Assembly (NCBI GenBank): GCA_938008535.1
Contig: CALLKF010000096.1
Location: 1 to 64,000, forward strand
Direction: 5' to 3'
From: an uncultured Saprospirales bacterium
GTDB taxonomy: Bacteria > Bacteroidota > Bacteroidia > Chitinophagales > JADIYW01
Length of the DNA: 64,000 nucleotides
Part shown: positions 14,841 through 23,363 of the stretch, one piece after another
Numbering within the stretch: the first letter of the stretch is position 1
Layout of the letters: every line of letters begins with the position of its first letter
Made by a program: the position numbers and the translations under genes
Notes under the pieces: model-generated
Told to the model about the DNA's origin: nothing
Databases searched by the model: none
What the model saw: only the letters and a program-made list of their open reading frames with translations

Positions 14841-16499
14841 GTGCTACAATCACTTTCCATAAAAAATTATGCTATTATCGAATCTGTCGAAATTCAATTC
14901 GATATGCATTTAAATATTATTACTGGTGAAACAGGTGCTGGAAAATCTATTTTGTTAGGTGCGATGAATTTAATTTTAGGCAAACGCGCTGATACTTCAG
15001 TGTTACGCAACGCTGATGAAAAATGTTTAGTTGAAGCCACTTTTTCCATCAAAAATTATTCGCTGAAAAAATTCTTTTCAGACAATGATTTGGAATACGA
15101 AAACGAAACCATCATCAGAAGAGAATTAAACACAAATGGCAAATCGCGTGCATTTATTAATGATTCACCAGTTACCTTAGATGTATTGAAAGCATTGACC
15201 GAACAGTTAGTCGATATTCATGCGCAAAGTGAAACGCAAAACTTATTGGATAAATTTTTCTTTTGTGAAATTTTAGATGAATTAGCAAAACAAACTGCTG
15301 TTGTAAAAGAATATCAAACAAATTACCAGCAATACAAAATCAAACAAAATAGATTAACTCATTTGCAAAAAGAGCAAATCAGTTTGCAAAAAGAATTTGA
15401 TTTTATTTCGTTTCAATTGAATGAATTAATCGAAGCAAATCTGAATGAAGATGAAGCTGCGCAATTGGAAAGTGAATTAAGTTTATTGCAAAATGCAGAA
15501 ACAATTACTCGTAATTTAGCTGATGCGTATGCGTTGATGGATGCGAATGAATTTTCCGCATTATCGCAATTGTTGCAAGCCAATAAACAAATTGGTCAGT
15601 TGGCAAATTTTCATGATGTATTATTAGAAATGCACGACAAACTATCCGCAATTACAGATGATTTGAAGTCAATGACGCGACAAATTACTAACATTGCTGA
15701 TGCAACTGAATACAATGAAGAACGTGTTTTATTATTGACAGAAAAGCAAACAACTATCAATAAATTACTGCAAAAACATCATGTAAGTGAAGTGAAAAAT
15801 TTGCTGGAAATTCAACATAGTTTACAACAAAAAGTTGATGCATTCAGTAACTCAACAGAAGAAATTTTGCAATTAGAAACCGAAATCAAACAAGATAAAA
15901 AAACGTTATTAACTGCTGCGCAAAGTATTTCCAAGAACAGAAACAAACAAATAAAAATTGCAGAAAATAAAGTTTCTGCCTTGTTAGTTGATTTAGGAAT
16001 GCCTTTTGGATTTATACAATTAGAACAAAAAATAGCAGAAGCAGAAAAACTAAATGCATTTGGAATCGATGAAATACGTTTATTGTTTTCTGCGAATAAA
16101 GGTTCATTGCCACAACCTTTAGATGAAGTTGGAAGTGGTGGCGAAAAATCGCGTTTGATGTTAGCGATTAAAAGTTTGGTTGCCGAAACGATTACGTTGC
16201 CAACCTTAATTTTTGATGAAATAGATACCGGAATTTCTGGTGAAGTAGCACAAAAAGTAGGCACTATCTTAAAAGAATTAGGCAAAAAACATCAGGTGAT
16301 TTCGATTACGCATTTACCGCAAGTGGCAGCCAAAGCCAACAAACATTTCTTTGTGTATAAAAATCACGAGAAAGAAAAAACCTTTACTGAAATTAAAACG
16401 CTTTCTGGTGATGAACGCTTGCACGAAATTGCAGTCATGTTAAGTGGTAACAATCCACCAAAAGAAGCGCTGGAAAATGCAAAGAGATTGTTGAATTAA
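14841..16499 (+). CDS. recN: DNA repair protein RecN
   Basis: A 552-residue SMC-like ATPase acting on double-strand breaks. The N-terminal ATPase half has LSIKNYAIIESVEIQFD and Walker A GETGAGKS (about 31-38). Long coiled-coil arms occupy roughly 155-365. The C-terminal half has the signature VGSGGEKSRLMLAIK and Walker B LIFDEIDTGISG, then ISITHLPQVAAKA. Size is normal. It starts with GTG at 14841, which gives the family's standard N-terminus (MLQSLSIKNYAIIE); no upstream ATG fits. It closes the bamD-recN block and is convergent with the TPR gene, with 6 bp between their stops. Confidence 0.95.
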   Translation: MLQSLSIKNYAIIESVEIQFDMHLNIITGETGAGKSILLGAMNLILGKRADTSVLRNADEKCLVEATFSIKNYSLKKFFSDNDLEYENETIIRRELNTNGKSRAFINDSPVTLDVLKALTEQLVDIHAQSETQNLLDKFFFCEILDELAKQTAVVKEYQTNYQQYKIKQNRLTHLQKEQISLQKEFDFISFQLNELIEANLNEDEAAQLESELSLLQNAETITRNLADAYALMDANEFSALSQLLQANKQIGQLANFHDVLLEMHDKLSAITDDLKSMTRQITNIADATEYNEERVLLLTEKQTTINKLLQKHHVSEVKNLLEIQHSLQQKVDAFSNSTEEILQLETEIKQDKKTLLTAAQSISKNRNKQIKIAENKVSALLVDLGMPFGFIQLEQKIAEAEKLNAFGIDEIRLLFSANKGSLPQPLDEVGSGGEKSRLMLAIKSLVAETITLPTLIFDEIDTGISGEVAQKVGTILKELGKKHQVISITHLPQVAAKANKHFFVYKNHEKEKTFTEIKTLSGDERLHEIAVMLSGNNPPKEALENAKRLLN

Positions 16500-16505
16500 T
16501 TTTTA

Positions 16506-17921
16506 TCAATTATACTCAGCAATTATTTTCTGAATGTTTGCATCGGTTTTGAGTTCATCATAGAATTCAAATAAAATATCATTCATTGCATAATTTTCTT
16601 CGAGCAACATACGCAATAAAATTTCGCCGTGTTTTGGTTGGTTTTCCATATATGTGATTGCACAAATCGCGTACTGTAATTCTATCGTTGACTTACAAAC
16701 TTCAATTCCTTTTTGCGCAATTTCTTTAGCCGTTTCTGTGTCGCCATTCACAGCCATAATTTTTGCCAACACAAAATATGCTTCGTATCGTTTTACAAAA
16801 ATATCAATCGCTGTTTCGCAAGCATCAATAGATACTTCGGTTTCGCCAATTTCCAACGCAGCTTCAGCCATCGCTAAACAAAATTCGTATTGCTCTTTCT
16901 CTAACTCGTTAGCTTTCTGAAATGATTTGTATGCTTGTTCCCAAAGTCCTTCGTGCTTATACGTTTCACCAATTCTGAAATATGCTTCTGATAACGATGG
17001 ATTTTCATGCACTGCTTTTCGGTAGCAATAACGCGCCATTTTCATTTCACCTAATGCTTCGTGGCATTGTCCTTGTAAATAAAAAACTTCTTCGTCTGGT
17101 TCGTAAGTCGCCAGCATTTCCTGCAAAATATCCAATGCTTTTTGGTATTCATTATTTTTAAAATGAATTTCTGCAATATCCTGATACACAAAATCAGCTT
17201 CTTCATTAATTGCTAATACATATTCATATGCATTGATGGCTTCATCATCTTGTCCGCAACCACGATAAGCACTAGCCAAATTATACCACGCAAACTGATT
17301 GTACGGATTTTCATCAATCATTTTTTGATGTATCGGAATACTTTCTTTAAATCGTTCTGTAATTTCAATACAATAATTAAAGCGATTCAATGCTTCTTCA
17401 TTATTAGGTTCTACTTTCAAACATAATATTAGATTATCGTAAACTTCAGCATATTTTCCCCAATCTTCATACACATCACATAGCTGCAAATACACATCTG
17501 CCAAATCTTCCTGTTCTACTTTTTCCAATTGATCTTCTAAAATAAAAATTGCTTCTTTGTATTTTGATTGAAAAGAAAATATTTCTGCACGCAACAAATA
17601 AATTCCCAATTCATTGCTGTCAAAAATTTCTGCTTTTTCTAAAATTTCTAAACTTGCATCAATTTGTTTCATTTCAAAAAACAATTGTGCTTTCTTTAAT
17701 AATAAAATAGAAGAATAAGGATATTGTAACAATGATTTTTCAGCAACTTCTAAAGCACTGTCAAACTGATTACGTTCTTCGTAATATTCAATAATGACTT
17801 CGAAATCATCTTGCTCGAAAAATGGTGTGTGATTATTTTTTAACGATTGTTCGTATTGTTGAACTAACTCTAATACGTTTACTTCGTCTTCATTATCAAA
17901 TTCAAAATTGCTCATAGACAT
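16506..17921 (-). CDS. TPR-repeat protein
   Basis: A 471-residue cytoplasmic protein without signal peptide, built almost wholly of tetratricopeptide repeats. Examples are YEERNQFDSALEVAEKSLLQYP, CGQDDEAINAYEYVLAINEE, NEYQKALDILQEMLATYEP and LGEMKMARYCYRKAVHENPS. The N-terminus is very acidic (FEFDNEDEVNVLELVQQYEQ). It is probably a scaffold for protein contacts. Similar long TPR proteins are common in the phylum without assigned function. Two ATGs two codons apart (17921, 17915) are possible starts. It is divergent from the barrel gene 17995. Confidence 0.75.
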   Translation of the reverse strand: MSMSNFEFDNEDEVNVLELVQQYEQSLKNNHTPFFEQDDFEVIIEYYEERNQFDSALEVAEKSLLQYPYSSILLLKKAQLFFEMKQIDASLEILEKAEIFDSNELGIYLLRAEIFSFQSKYKEAIFILEDQLEKVEQEDLADVYLQLCDVYEDWGKYAEVYDNLILCLKVEPNNEEALNRFNYCIEITERFKESIPIHQKMIDENPYNQFAWYNLASAYRGCGQDDEAINAYEYVLAINEEADFVYQDIAEIHFKNNEYQKALDILQEMLATYEPDEEVFYLQGQCHEALGEMKMARYCYRKAVHENPSLSEAYFRIGETYKHEGLWEQAYKSFQKANELEKEQYEFCLAMAEAALEIGETEVSIDACETAIDIFVKRYEAYFVLAKIMAVNGDTETAKEIAQKGIEVCKSTIELQYAICAITYMENQPKHGEILLRMLLEENYAMNDILFEFYDELKTDANIQKIIAEYN

Positions 17922-17994
17922 ATTTTTTGATACGCATTGTATCGCAATTCAAAGTTAATACTTATTATTGTATACAATTTGAGTTAAAAGTTAA

Positions 17995-19320
17995 ATGTTA
18001 CGAATGAGAAAAGCGATTCTACTTATTAACATTATGGTATTATTGCTGAAAACTTCTGTTTTTTCGCAAGACACTGTATCCGTTTCTGTTGATACCATTC
18101 CTACAAAAAAAGAAAAGCATTTTAAGAAATTAGAAGAAACGCAACAAAAATATTTGCATTGGATTGATAAAAAAAATCGTGAGTTTCCGTTTGCGTTGCC
18201 AGCCGTTGCCTATAATAAATATGATGGTGTACAAATTGGTGCCATTTTAATTAATTTAAAACAACCAGTAAAACATGTAGATTTTACTGGAAGTTTGCTG
18301 TATGGCATCAAATCGAAAAAAGTAAATGGAACCGCAAATGTTGATTATTATATTCGATTAAAAAAAGGCGTTGTTTCGCAAATAAAACCTGGTGTTCGTT
18401 TTCAAAGTTTTACGTACGCTGATTTTGTAAAACCTTTAAAATATTATGCAATTCATCCAGAAATTGTCATCAATTTTAATCATCGAACAGAAAAATTAGA
18501 AAAAATTTCGCATCAAGTAATTTTCAGAAGTCATGTGGTTTTACAAAAAGACATTACATTTAATTATGGAACAAGCACGTTCGACAAAGATACCTTAACC
18601 AGATTTTATGTGAATGAATTTCAGTATCATTTTAAACGTGAAGACAAAAATTTTCCTGTTAATGCGTCGTTGAATTTTGAGCAAAGCAAGCAGTTCTTGA
18701 AAACTTATGTTGTAGTCAATTCTTTTATTCGTTATCAATTAAAAAATTACAATACTGGTGTGCATTTACGGTTTTTTGTTGGTGGTTTTTTATGGCGAAA
18801 AAATCAATTTTTCTTTAATAATTTAACGTATGCTGATTATGGTTTTAGTGCAAATGGCAGAACTGGTTCACAAGATTATTTTTACAACGATTTTTATTTT
18901 AACAGAAATGGACAAGATGGTTTTGGTGCCAATCAGATTACAAAAACAGATGGATTTTTAAAAACGGTTGCGCCAAAAACAGTTATTGGACAAACACCCA
19001 ATTGGATGCTTGCATTTAATTTAAAATTAGATTTTCCGATAAAATTTGTACCGATAAAATTCTTCTTTGATTTGGCTTATTCATACAATAATAAATATGG
19101 AAATGGTGCGCCATTGCCAATAAAATCTTTACAGTATGATGCTGGAATGATGTTTAGTTTCTTTGATGAAGGATTTGAAATTTATTTACCATTTTTAGTA
19201 AGTAAAGATTATAAAACATACAACAAAGCCAATGCACCAAAATTTGGCCAACGGATTACTTTTTTACTCGATTTGCATAAAATAGAACTGTATAAAAAGA
19301 TTAGAGACCTTAGATTTTAG
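17995..19320 (+). CDS. outer-membrane beta-barrel protein
   Basis: A 441-residue exported protein. The signal peptide begins at MRKAILLIN (ATG 18004, or 17995 with three more residues) and ends near VFSQ. After a short charged segment, residues about 65-441 are alternating aromatic/polar beta-strands (FPFALPAVAYNKYDGVQIGA, FHWRKNQFFF-like segments) ending in aromatic C-terminal strands. The YNKYDGVQIGA start resembles the barrel region appended to some Bacteroidota M1-type peptidases, but the peptidase domain is missing here. It is probably an outer-membrane protein. Function is unknown. Confidence 0.6.
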   Translation: MLRMRKAILLINIMVLLLKTSVFSQDTVSVSVDTIPTKKEKHFKKLEETQQKYLHWIDKKNREFPFALPAVAYNKYDGVQIGAILINLKQPVKHVDFTGSLLYGIKSKKVNGTANVDYYIRLKKGVVSQIKPGVRFQSFTYADFVKPLKYYAIHPEIVINFNHRTEKLEKISHQVIFRSHVVLQKDITFNYGTSTFDKDTLTRFYVNEFQYHFKREDKNFPVNASLNFEQSKQFLKTYVVVNSFIRYQLKNYNTGVHLRFFVGGFLWRKNQFFFNNLTYADYGFSANGRTGSQDYFYNDFYFNRNGQDGFGANQITKTDGFLKTVAPKTVIGQTPNWMLAFNLKLDFPIKFVPIKFFFDLAYSYNNKYGNGAPLPIKSLQYDAGMMFSFFDEGFEIYLPFLVSKDYKTYNKANAPKFGQRITFLLDLHKIELYKKIRDLRF

Positions 19321-19345
19321 TTAATTATTCCAAAAAAGTATTTTT

Positions 19346-19359
19346 TTGATTTAAATCAA
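19346..19359. promoter_or_regulatory. Fnr-type operator palindrome upstream of the Crp/Fnr gene
   Basis: TTGATTTAAATCAA is a perfect 14-bp palindrome and an exact match to the known FNR consensus TTGAT-N4-ATCAA. It is centred about 82 bp before the start codon of the Crp/Fnr-family gene, so autoregulation is likely. The identical 14-mer recurs at 37699-37712. Confidence 0.6.
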
Positions 19360-19434
19360 CTTTTTGAGAGTTTATTTGCGTTTAATTTTTTAAATTGCTT
19401 AAAATTTAAAACCTTAAATTAAACCAAAAAAACT

Positions 19435-20082
19435 ATGGCTAATCTTTATTTTAGAGATTATATTCGGATTTCGCCATTTAAGAAATCGAAACCAACATTT
19501 GCAGAATGTATAAATTGTTTTACTGCATTTTTAAAACAATTCCCATTTTTTACTGAAGATGATTTAAATGGATTAGGAAAATATTTTGATTATTTTTCTG
19601 CAAAAAAAAATGAAACAATTCTGCTTCCTGGCGAAGTATGTGAATATATAATTTTTACTTGCAAAGGTGCGGTTAAACAAGTTGCAAAAAATGAAAATGG
19701 ATTACATATCATTGAATTATTACCAGCTGGAAATTTCTGTACTGCTATTAATAGTTTTAAAACAAAAAGAAATACGGTAGTTGGTTTTGTTTGTGCACAA
19801 CAAACTTATGGTATTAAATTGTCTTTAGAAAATTATGAGAAGTTGATAAAACAACGACCAAATTTTGAAAAGCTTTTGAATTCAACATATGAACATGGAA
19901 TTAATCACTTAATTTACAGATTAACTACATTTCAATCTTTAGATGCAAATGGCAGATATTCCAATTTATTGAGAGAACAACCAGATGTTTTTGAGAAATT
20001 TACTATGAATGATATTGCAAGTTACTTAGGCATAAAACCTGAAACCTTAAGCCGTTTGCGAAAAAAAATAGGCGCTAAATAA
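19435..20082 (+). CDS. Crp/Fnr-family transcription regulator
   Basis: A 215-residue regulator. Residues about 38-135 form a cyclic-nucleotide-binding-like barrel (KNETILLPGEVCEYIIFTCKG) and the end is a winged helix-turn-helix (MNDIASYLGIKPETLSRLRKK). The recognition helix has E-T-L-S-R, matching FNR's E209/S212/R213 set that reads TTGAT rather than the CRP set. A 25-residue N-terminal extension carries C25-x2-C28, and there is also a C120. This recalls FNR's cluster ligands but lacks the third N-terminal Cys. Many phylum relatives are cluster-free. A terminator follows directly. Confidence 0.85.
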   Translation: MANLYFRDYIRISPFKKSKPTFAECINCFTAFLKQFPFFTEDDLNGLGKYFDYFSAKKNETILLPGEVCEYIIFTCKGAVKQVAKNENGLHIIELLPAGNFCTAINSFKTKRNTVVGFVCAQQTYGIKLSLENYEKLIKQRPNFEKLLNSTYEHGINHLIYRLTTFQSLDANGRYSNLLREQPDVFEKFTMNDIASYLGIKPETLSRLRKKIGAK

Positions 20083-20103
20083 TTTACAACTTATAAACTT
20101 AAT

Positions 20104-20137
20104 AAAAAAAACGGAAGCAATTGCCTCCGTTTTTTTC
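20104..20137. terminator. bidirectional terminator
   Basis: An A-run, then ACGGA-a-GCAATTGC-c-TCCGT with one internal mismatch, then a T-run. It serves the convergent crp/fnr gene (plus) and PD40/SPOR gene (minus). Confidence 0.9.
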
Positions 20138-20149
20138 TTTTTAGATTTA

Positions 20150-21442
20150 TTATTTACCGAGTGCAATAGCATTTTCAAAACCAGCTTTTGCTCTTACTTG
20201 AGGTAATGCTGCATCAGCGGCGGCACGTGATGCAAAGCCAGTAATCCATACTATATTCAGTCCTTTTTCATTTTTATAAGTTACTAATTTTCCAATAGAT
20301 GAAAACTGATTTAGCAAACTCCAATTTGGATTTCCAAATGCACCTAATTGTATCGCATTTCCAAATGTAGCTAACATTTCTGTTTGCGTTTTTGAACCAT
20401 ATGATTTTATATTTCCATTCATAGTTGCTACTGGTTGCACTGCATTATTTTGTACATTATTTCGCTCTTTATTTGCTTTCTGCATTGGTATTGATTGCAT
20501 ATTTTGTTTTGGTGCAGTTTCTATATTTGCATACGATTCTTCTTTTTTTGTTTGTGATTGTTGCACTGCTGAGCCAGCATTTGTTGAAATTGGTGCTGCT
20601 GTTGAATTGTCGCCAATTGCACTTGCATCATTGGAGTTTCCAGGCGATGCTGTTGAATTATCACCGATAGCTGCTATATTTCCAGCATCATTTTTTGCTG
20701 ATGTAACTACATTTGTTGTTTGGTTAGTAACAATCTTTGTTACTTCTTGATTTTTGTTATTTACTATAGTTTGTGTGTTATTGGTAGAAGTCTCTGAAAT
20801 TTTTTCTACAACTTTATCTTGAACTAACACAGGTTTAGTTGTTTGTGTAATAACTTTCACCTCTTCTGTAGTCGTTGTTTTAGTCGTAACTGTACTTTGA
20901 CCATCAGCATCTTCAACTTGCAATGTATTCAAGTCTAATTTTTTGATGATTCCGTTGGATGAATAAGTAAGTGTATGATCATTTAATAGTCCTGGATTTG
21001 ATTCATTATTAACTGTATTTATTCCTTTTCCTAAATTAGATGGCTTGCCCCATTTTCCGTCTTTGAATTCTGAAACATATAAATCTAACCCACCAATTGA
21101 ATTTGGAAAACCTGCAACAAAGTACATTTTTTTTACATTGCCAACTTCTAATAACGAAGGTTGGCCGACTTTAAATGTACCTAATAAACTTTTATTCATG
21201 GTGTATGCAATCCATTTTTTATCTTTTTGTGTTGCATGCAATACTTCAAACATCAATGTTTCTTCCAATGTTTTTAAACGAACTGGAATTTTATATGGTG
21301 GCACATTATCATCATATAGCTGAAACGTAATTTCTTGCAAAAAAGAATAATCACCATTTGTAATTGTTTTAGCATATGTTGATGTTGATTTTGAGATTAA
21401 TATTATAGAGAGTGTAAGTATAAAAAATGGTTTTTTCATCAT
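20150..21442 (-). CDS. PD40-like protein with C-terminal SPOR-like domain
   Basis: A 430-residue exported protein with a signal peptide ending near STYA. Residues about 60-170 hold WD40-like PD40 propeller segments (KKMYFVAGFPNSIGGLDLYVSE, then GKGINTVNNESNPGLL). The middle (about 190-340) is low-complexity Thr/Asn/Ser with an internal repeat AIGDNSTA. The C-terminal 75 residues (IQLGAFGNPNWSLLNQ...LNIVWITGFASRAAADAALPQVR) look like a SPOR domain, a fold that binds denuded peptidoglycan. It is probably a periplasmic envelope-associated protein, perhaps at septa. No partner gene is adjacent. The SPOR call rests on pattern, not alignment. Confidence 0.65.
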   Translation of the reverse strand: MMKKPFFILTLSIILISKSTSTYAKTITNGDYSFLQEITFQLYDDNVPPYKIPVRLKTLEETLMFEVLHATQKDKKWIAYTMNKSLLGTFKVGQPSLLEVGNVKKMYFVAGFPNSIGGLDLYVSEFKDGKWGKPSNLGKGINTVNNESNPGLLNDHTLTYSSNGIIKKLDLNTLQVEDADGQSTVTTKTTTTEEVKVITQTTKPVLVQDKVVEKISETSTNNTQTIVNNKNQEVTKIVTNQTTNVVTSAKNDAGNIAAIGDNSTASPGNSNDASAIGDNSTAAPISTNAGSAVQQSQTKKEESYANIETAPKQNMQSIPMQKANKERNNVQNNAVQPVATMNGNIKSYGSKTQTEMLATFGNAIQLGAFGNPNWSLLNQFSSIGKLVTYKNEKGLNIVWITGFASRAAADAALPQVRAKAGFENAIALGK

Positions 21443-21650
21443 GTGATTTTTAATTTAATTTGGTATCTTATTTTAATCGTGTTTTTACAAAAGTCCAACT
21501 TTATACAAGTAAAAAAACTTTAAAGTTTTCCACAATATTGTATTACATGCAGTTATCAAGTATAATGCCAACAATACAAACAACTATGTGAATTAACTTT
21601 TTTTATTATTTATTATTATAAAGCAAAAAAAATTATTTAATTTGTAGTGG

Positions 21651-22601
21651 ATGAAGTATGGATTTGTAAATAAGAATTGGCTATGTAAGTTTGTATGTTT
21701 GTTGGTATTAATAGTACAACCAATATATAATTTTGCACTTGGAGATTTAAAAATTTCAGGTGCACGACAAGCAGGCATGGGTTTAAATTCAATTGGACTG
21801 GTAAGTGTGTATTCTGCATACAATAACCAAGCAGCTGGTGCTTATTTAGAGCATCCGAGTTTTGGTATTTATTATTCACCAGTTTTCGTTGGATTAGGTG
21901 TCAACAATCTTTCTGGTGTGATTGTATATCCAATGAAAAAACAAAAAATGGGAACATTTGGCGTTTCTATTCATTATTTTGGTTACACAGCATATAGCGA
22001 AAAGAAAGTAGGACTATCTTACGCAATTAAATTAGCTAAATATATCTCTATTGGTGTTCAATTAGATTATATCAATGCTAAAATCCAAGGTTACGGTTCT
22101 AAAAATTTAGCCACATTTGAGTTTGGTGTTTTTGCTCGGCCAATTCCAGAATTATCCATTGCAATGCACATTTACAATCCTGTTAAAATTGTAATTGACA
22201 AAGCAACTGGTGAAAAATTACCTATTGTTTTGCGTGCTGGCATAACCTACGAAGCAATAAAACGATTCTTCATTTCTGCACAAATTGATAAAGATTTTTC
22301 AAAAAAATTAGTATTCAGAGCTGGCGTAGAATACACAATAAAAGATATGGTTAGCTTTAGAGCTGGCGTTGCTACCGATCCGGTTGCAGGCACGTTTGGC
22401 GTTGGCGTAAGACTAAAACAAGGATTAGGCATTGATGTTGCTTGCACCTATCAAGGTAATTTAGGATTTAGTCCACACTTTGGAATTTTGTACGAATTAA
22501 AAAAGAAAAAGAAAATTGCAAATGTTACACCATCTGCACCAACTTCTATTGAAAAATTAGCACCAACAATAACACCAGCTAGTAATTTACCAATTAAATA
22601 G
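21651..22601 (+). CDS. PorV/PorQ-like outer-membrane barrel
   Basis: A 316-residue exported beta-barrel. The signal peptide is followed by LKISGARQAGMGLNSIGLVSVYSAYNNQAAG, the N-terminal pattern of PorV/PorQ-like proteins in the FadL superfamily. Regular strands follow (GTFGVSIHYFGYTAYSEKKVGLSYAIKL, FGVGVRLKQGLGIDVACTYQ). The C-terminal tail is Pro/Thr-rich rather than barrel. PorV and PorQ are outer-membrane partners of the type IX system, but this protein is shorter than true PorV (about 390), so it may be a paralogue. It is flanked by a strong bidirectional hairpin. Confidence 0.6.
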   Translation: MKYGFVNKNWLCKFVCLLVLIVQPIYNFALGDLKISGARQAGMGLNSIGLVSVYSAYNNQAAGAYLEHPSFGIYYSPVFVGLGVNNLSGVIVYPMKKQKMGTFGVSIHYFGYTAYSEKKVGLSYAIKLAKYISIGVQLDYINAKIQGYGSKNLATFEFGVFARPIPELSIAMHIYNPVKIVIDKATGEKLPIVLRAGITYEAIKRFFISAQIDKDFSKKLVFRAGVEYTIKDMVSFRAGVATDPVAGTFGVGVRLKQGLGIDVACTYQGNLGFSPHFGILYELKKKKKIANVTPSAPTSIEKLAPTITPASNLPIK

Positions 22602-22642
22602 AAATTGAGAAAGTTTGAAATAATCAAACTTTCTCAATTTCT
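22600..22642. terminator. bidirectional terminator, 19-bp arms
   Basis: Perfect 19-bp arms (22600-22618 and 22624-22642) around a 5-base loop. The left arm overlaps the stop codon of the barrel gene. The opposing lipoprotein ends 14 bp beyond the right arm. Confidence 0.85.
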
Positions 22643-22656
22643 GTAAAGTTTTTCTC

Positions 22657-23217
22657 CTAATTATTTACATAACCAAAATCATCAACTGGGTCTAATAATG
22701 TATTGAAATTCATTCCTAATAAAGATTGATTGGGTCTGTAATCTATTGCACTCATTTCAAAACTATCAAAATCACCAATATCACCTTGTGTTAATGATGA
22801 TCTCGTTGTAAATTGCCCTGAAATTACCATTGAAACATAAGGATTGTTTGACATAGAAGTCATTCTATATGTTTGCGAAATTGAACTGGTTGTTCTTGCA
22901 AAAACTGGCACTGATGTTACACCACTGAACGTAAGTGATTTAGGCATACGCATCCAAAATTCTCTTAATCCAGAAGCATCACTTACAGCAATTGTAAAAT
23001 TATACGTAGTATTGAACGGTAAATTAATGTCATCGTTTGTATAGCTCGAGTCAGAATAAAATGTTTTGGTAATGTGTGGACCAGAAATATAAAACGTAAA
23101 TTTTGGTTTTACAGTATCGACAGTTGCTGGATTATTCTTTTTGCACGAAATAGACAATAATGATATTACCGCCATCATTATTGATAGATAAATTGTTTGT
23201 TGAATTTGATTTTTCAT
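22657..23217 (-). CDS. lipoprotein, Ig-like, hypothetical
   Basis: A 186-residue lipoprotein. The signal sequence MKNQIQQTIYLSIMMAVISLL ends in a lipobox SIS-C (about C25), followed by KKN. The mature part starts with VDTVKPKFTFYISGP and contains FNTTYNFTIAVSDASGLREFWMRMP, the pattern of an Ig-like or cadherin-like fold similar to DUF4625-type surface lipoproteins. It probably faces the periplasm or cell surface. It is monocistronic, convergent with the barrel gene and divergent from lepA. The function is unknown. Confidence 0.6.
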   Translation of the reverse strand: MKNQIQQTIYLSIMMAVISLLSISCKKNNPATVDTVKPKFTFYISGPHITKTFYSDSSYTNDDINLPFNTTYNFTIAVSDASGLREFWMRMPKSLTFSGVTSVPVFARTTSSISQTYRMTSMSNNPYVSMVISGQFTTRSSLTQGDIGDFDSFEMSAIDYRPNQSLLGMNFNTLLDPVDDFGYVNN

Positions 23218-23351
23218 TTTTATAATTTTTATTTAGTCAAATTTAAATACAATCCGATTTATTCGCATAATTAATGAGTATCTGGCAATTACTAATTAGT
23301 ATTCGAGTTTTTTTTACAATTTCTTGACTAAAATAATCTCATTAAATACTG

Positions 23352-23359
23352 TATTTTTG
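23352..23359 (+). promoter_or_regulatory. -7 box of lepA
   Basis: TATTTTTG matches TAnnTTTG and ends 4 bp before the lepA ATG. Transcription would start at or within a few bases of the start codon. The nearest upstream TTG is 25 bp away, longer than the usual 19-21. Confidence 0.4.
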
Positions 23360-23363
23360 CATC

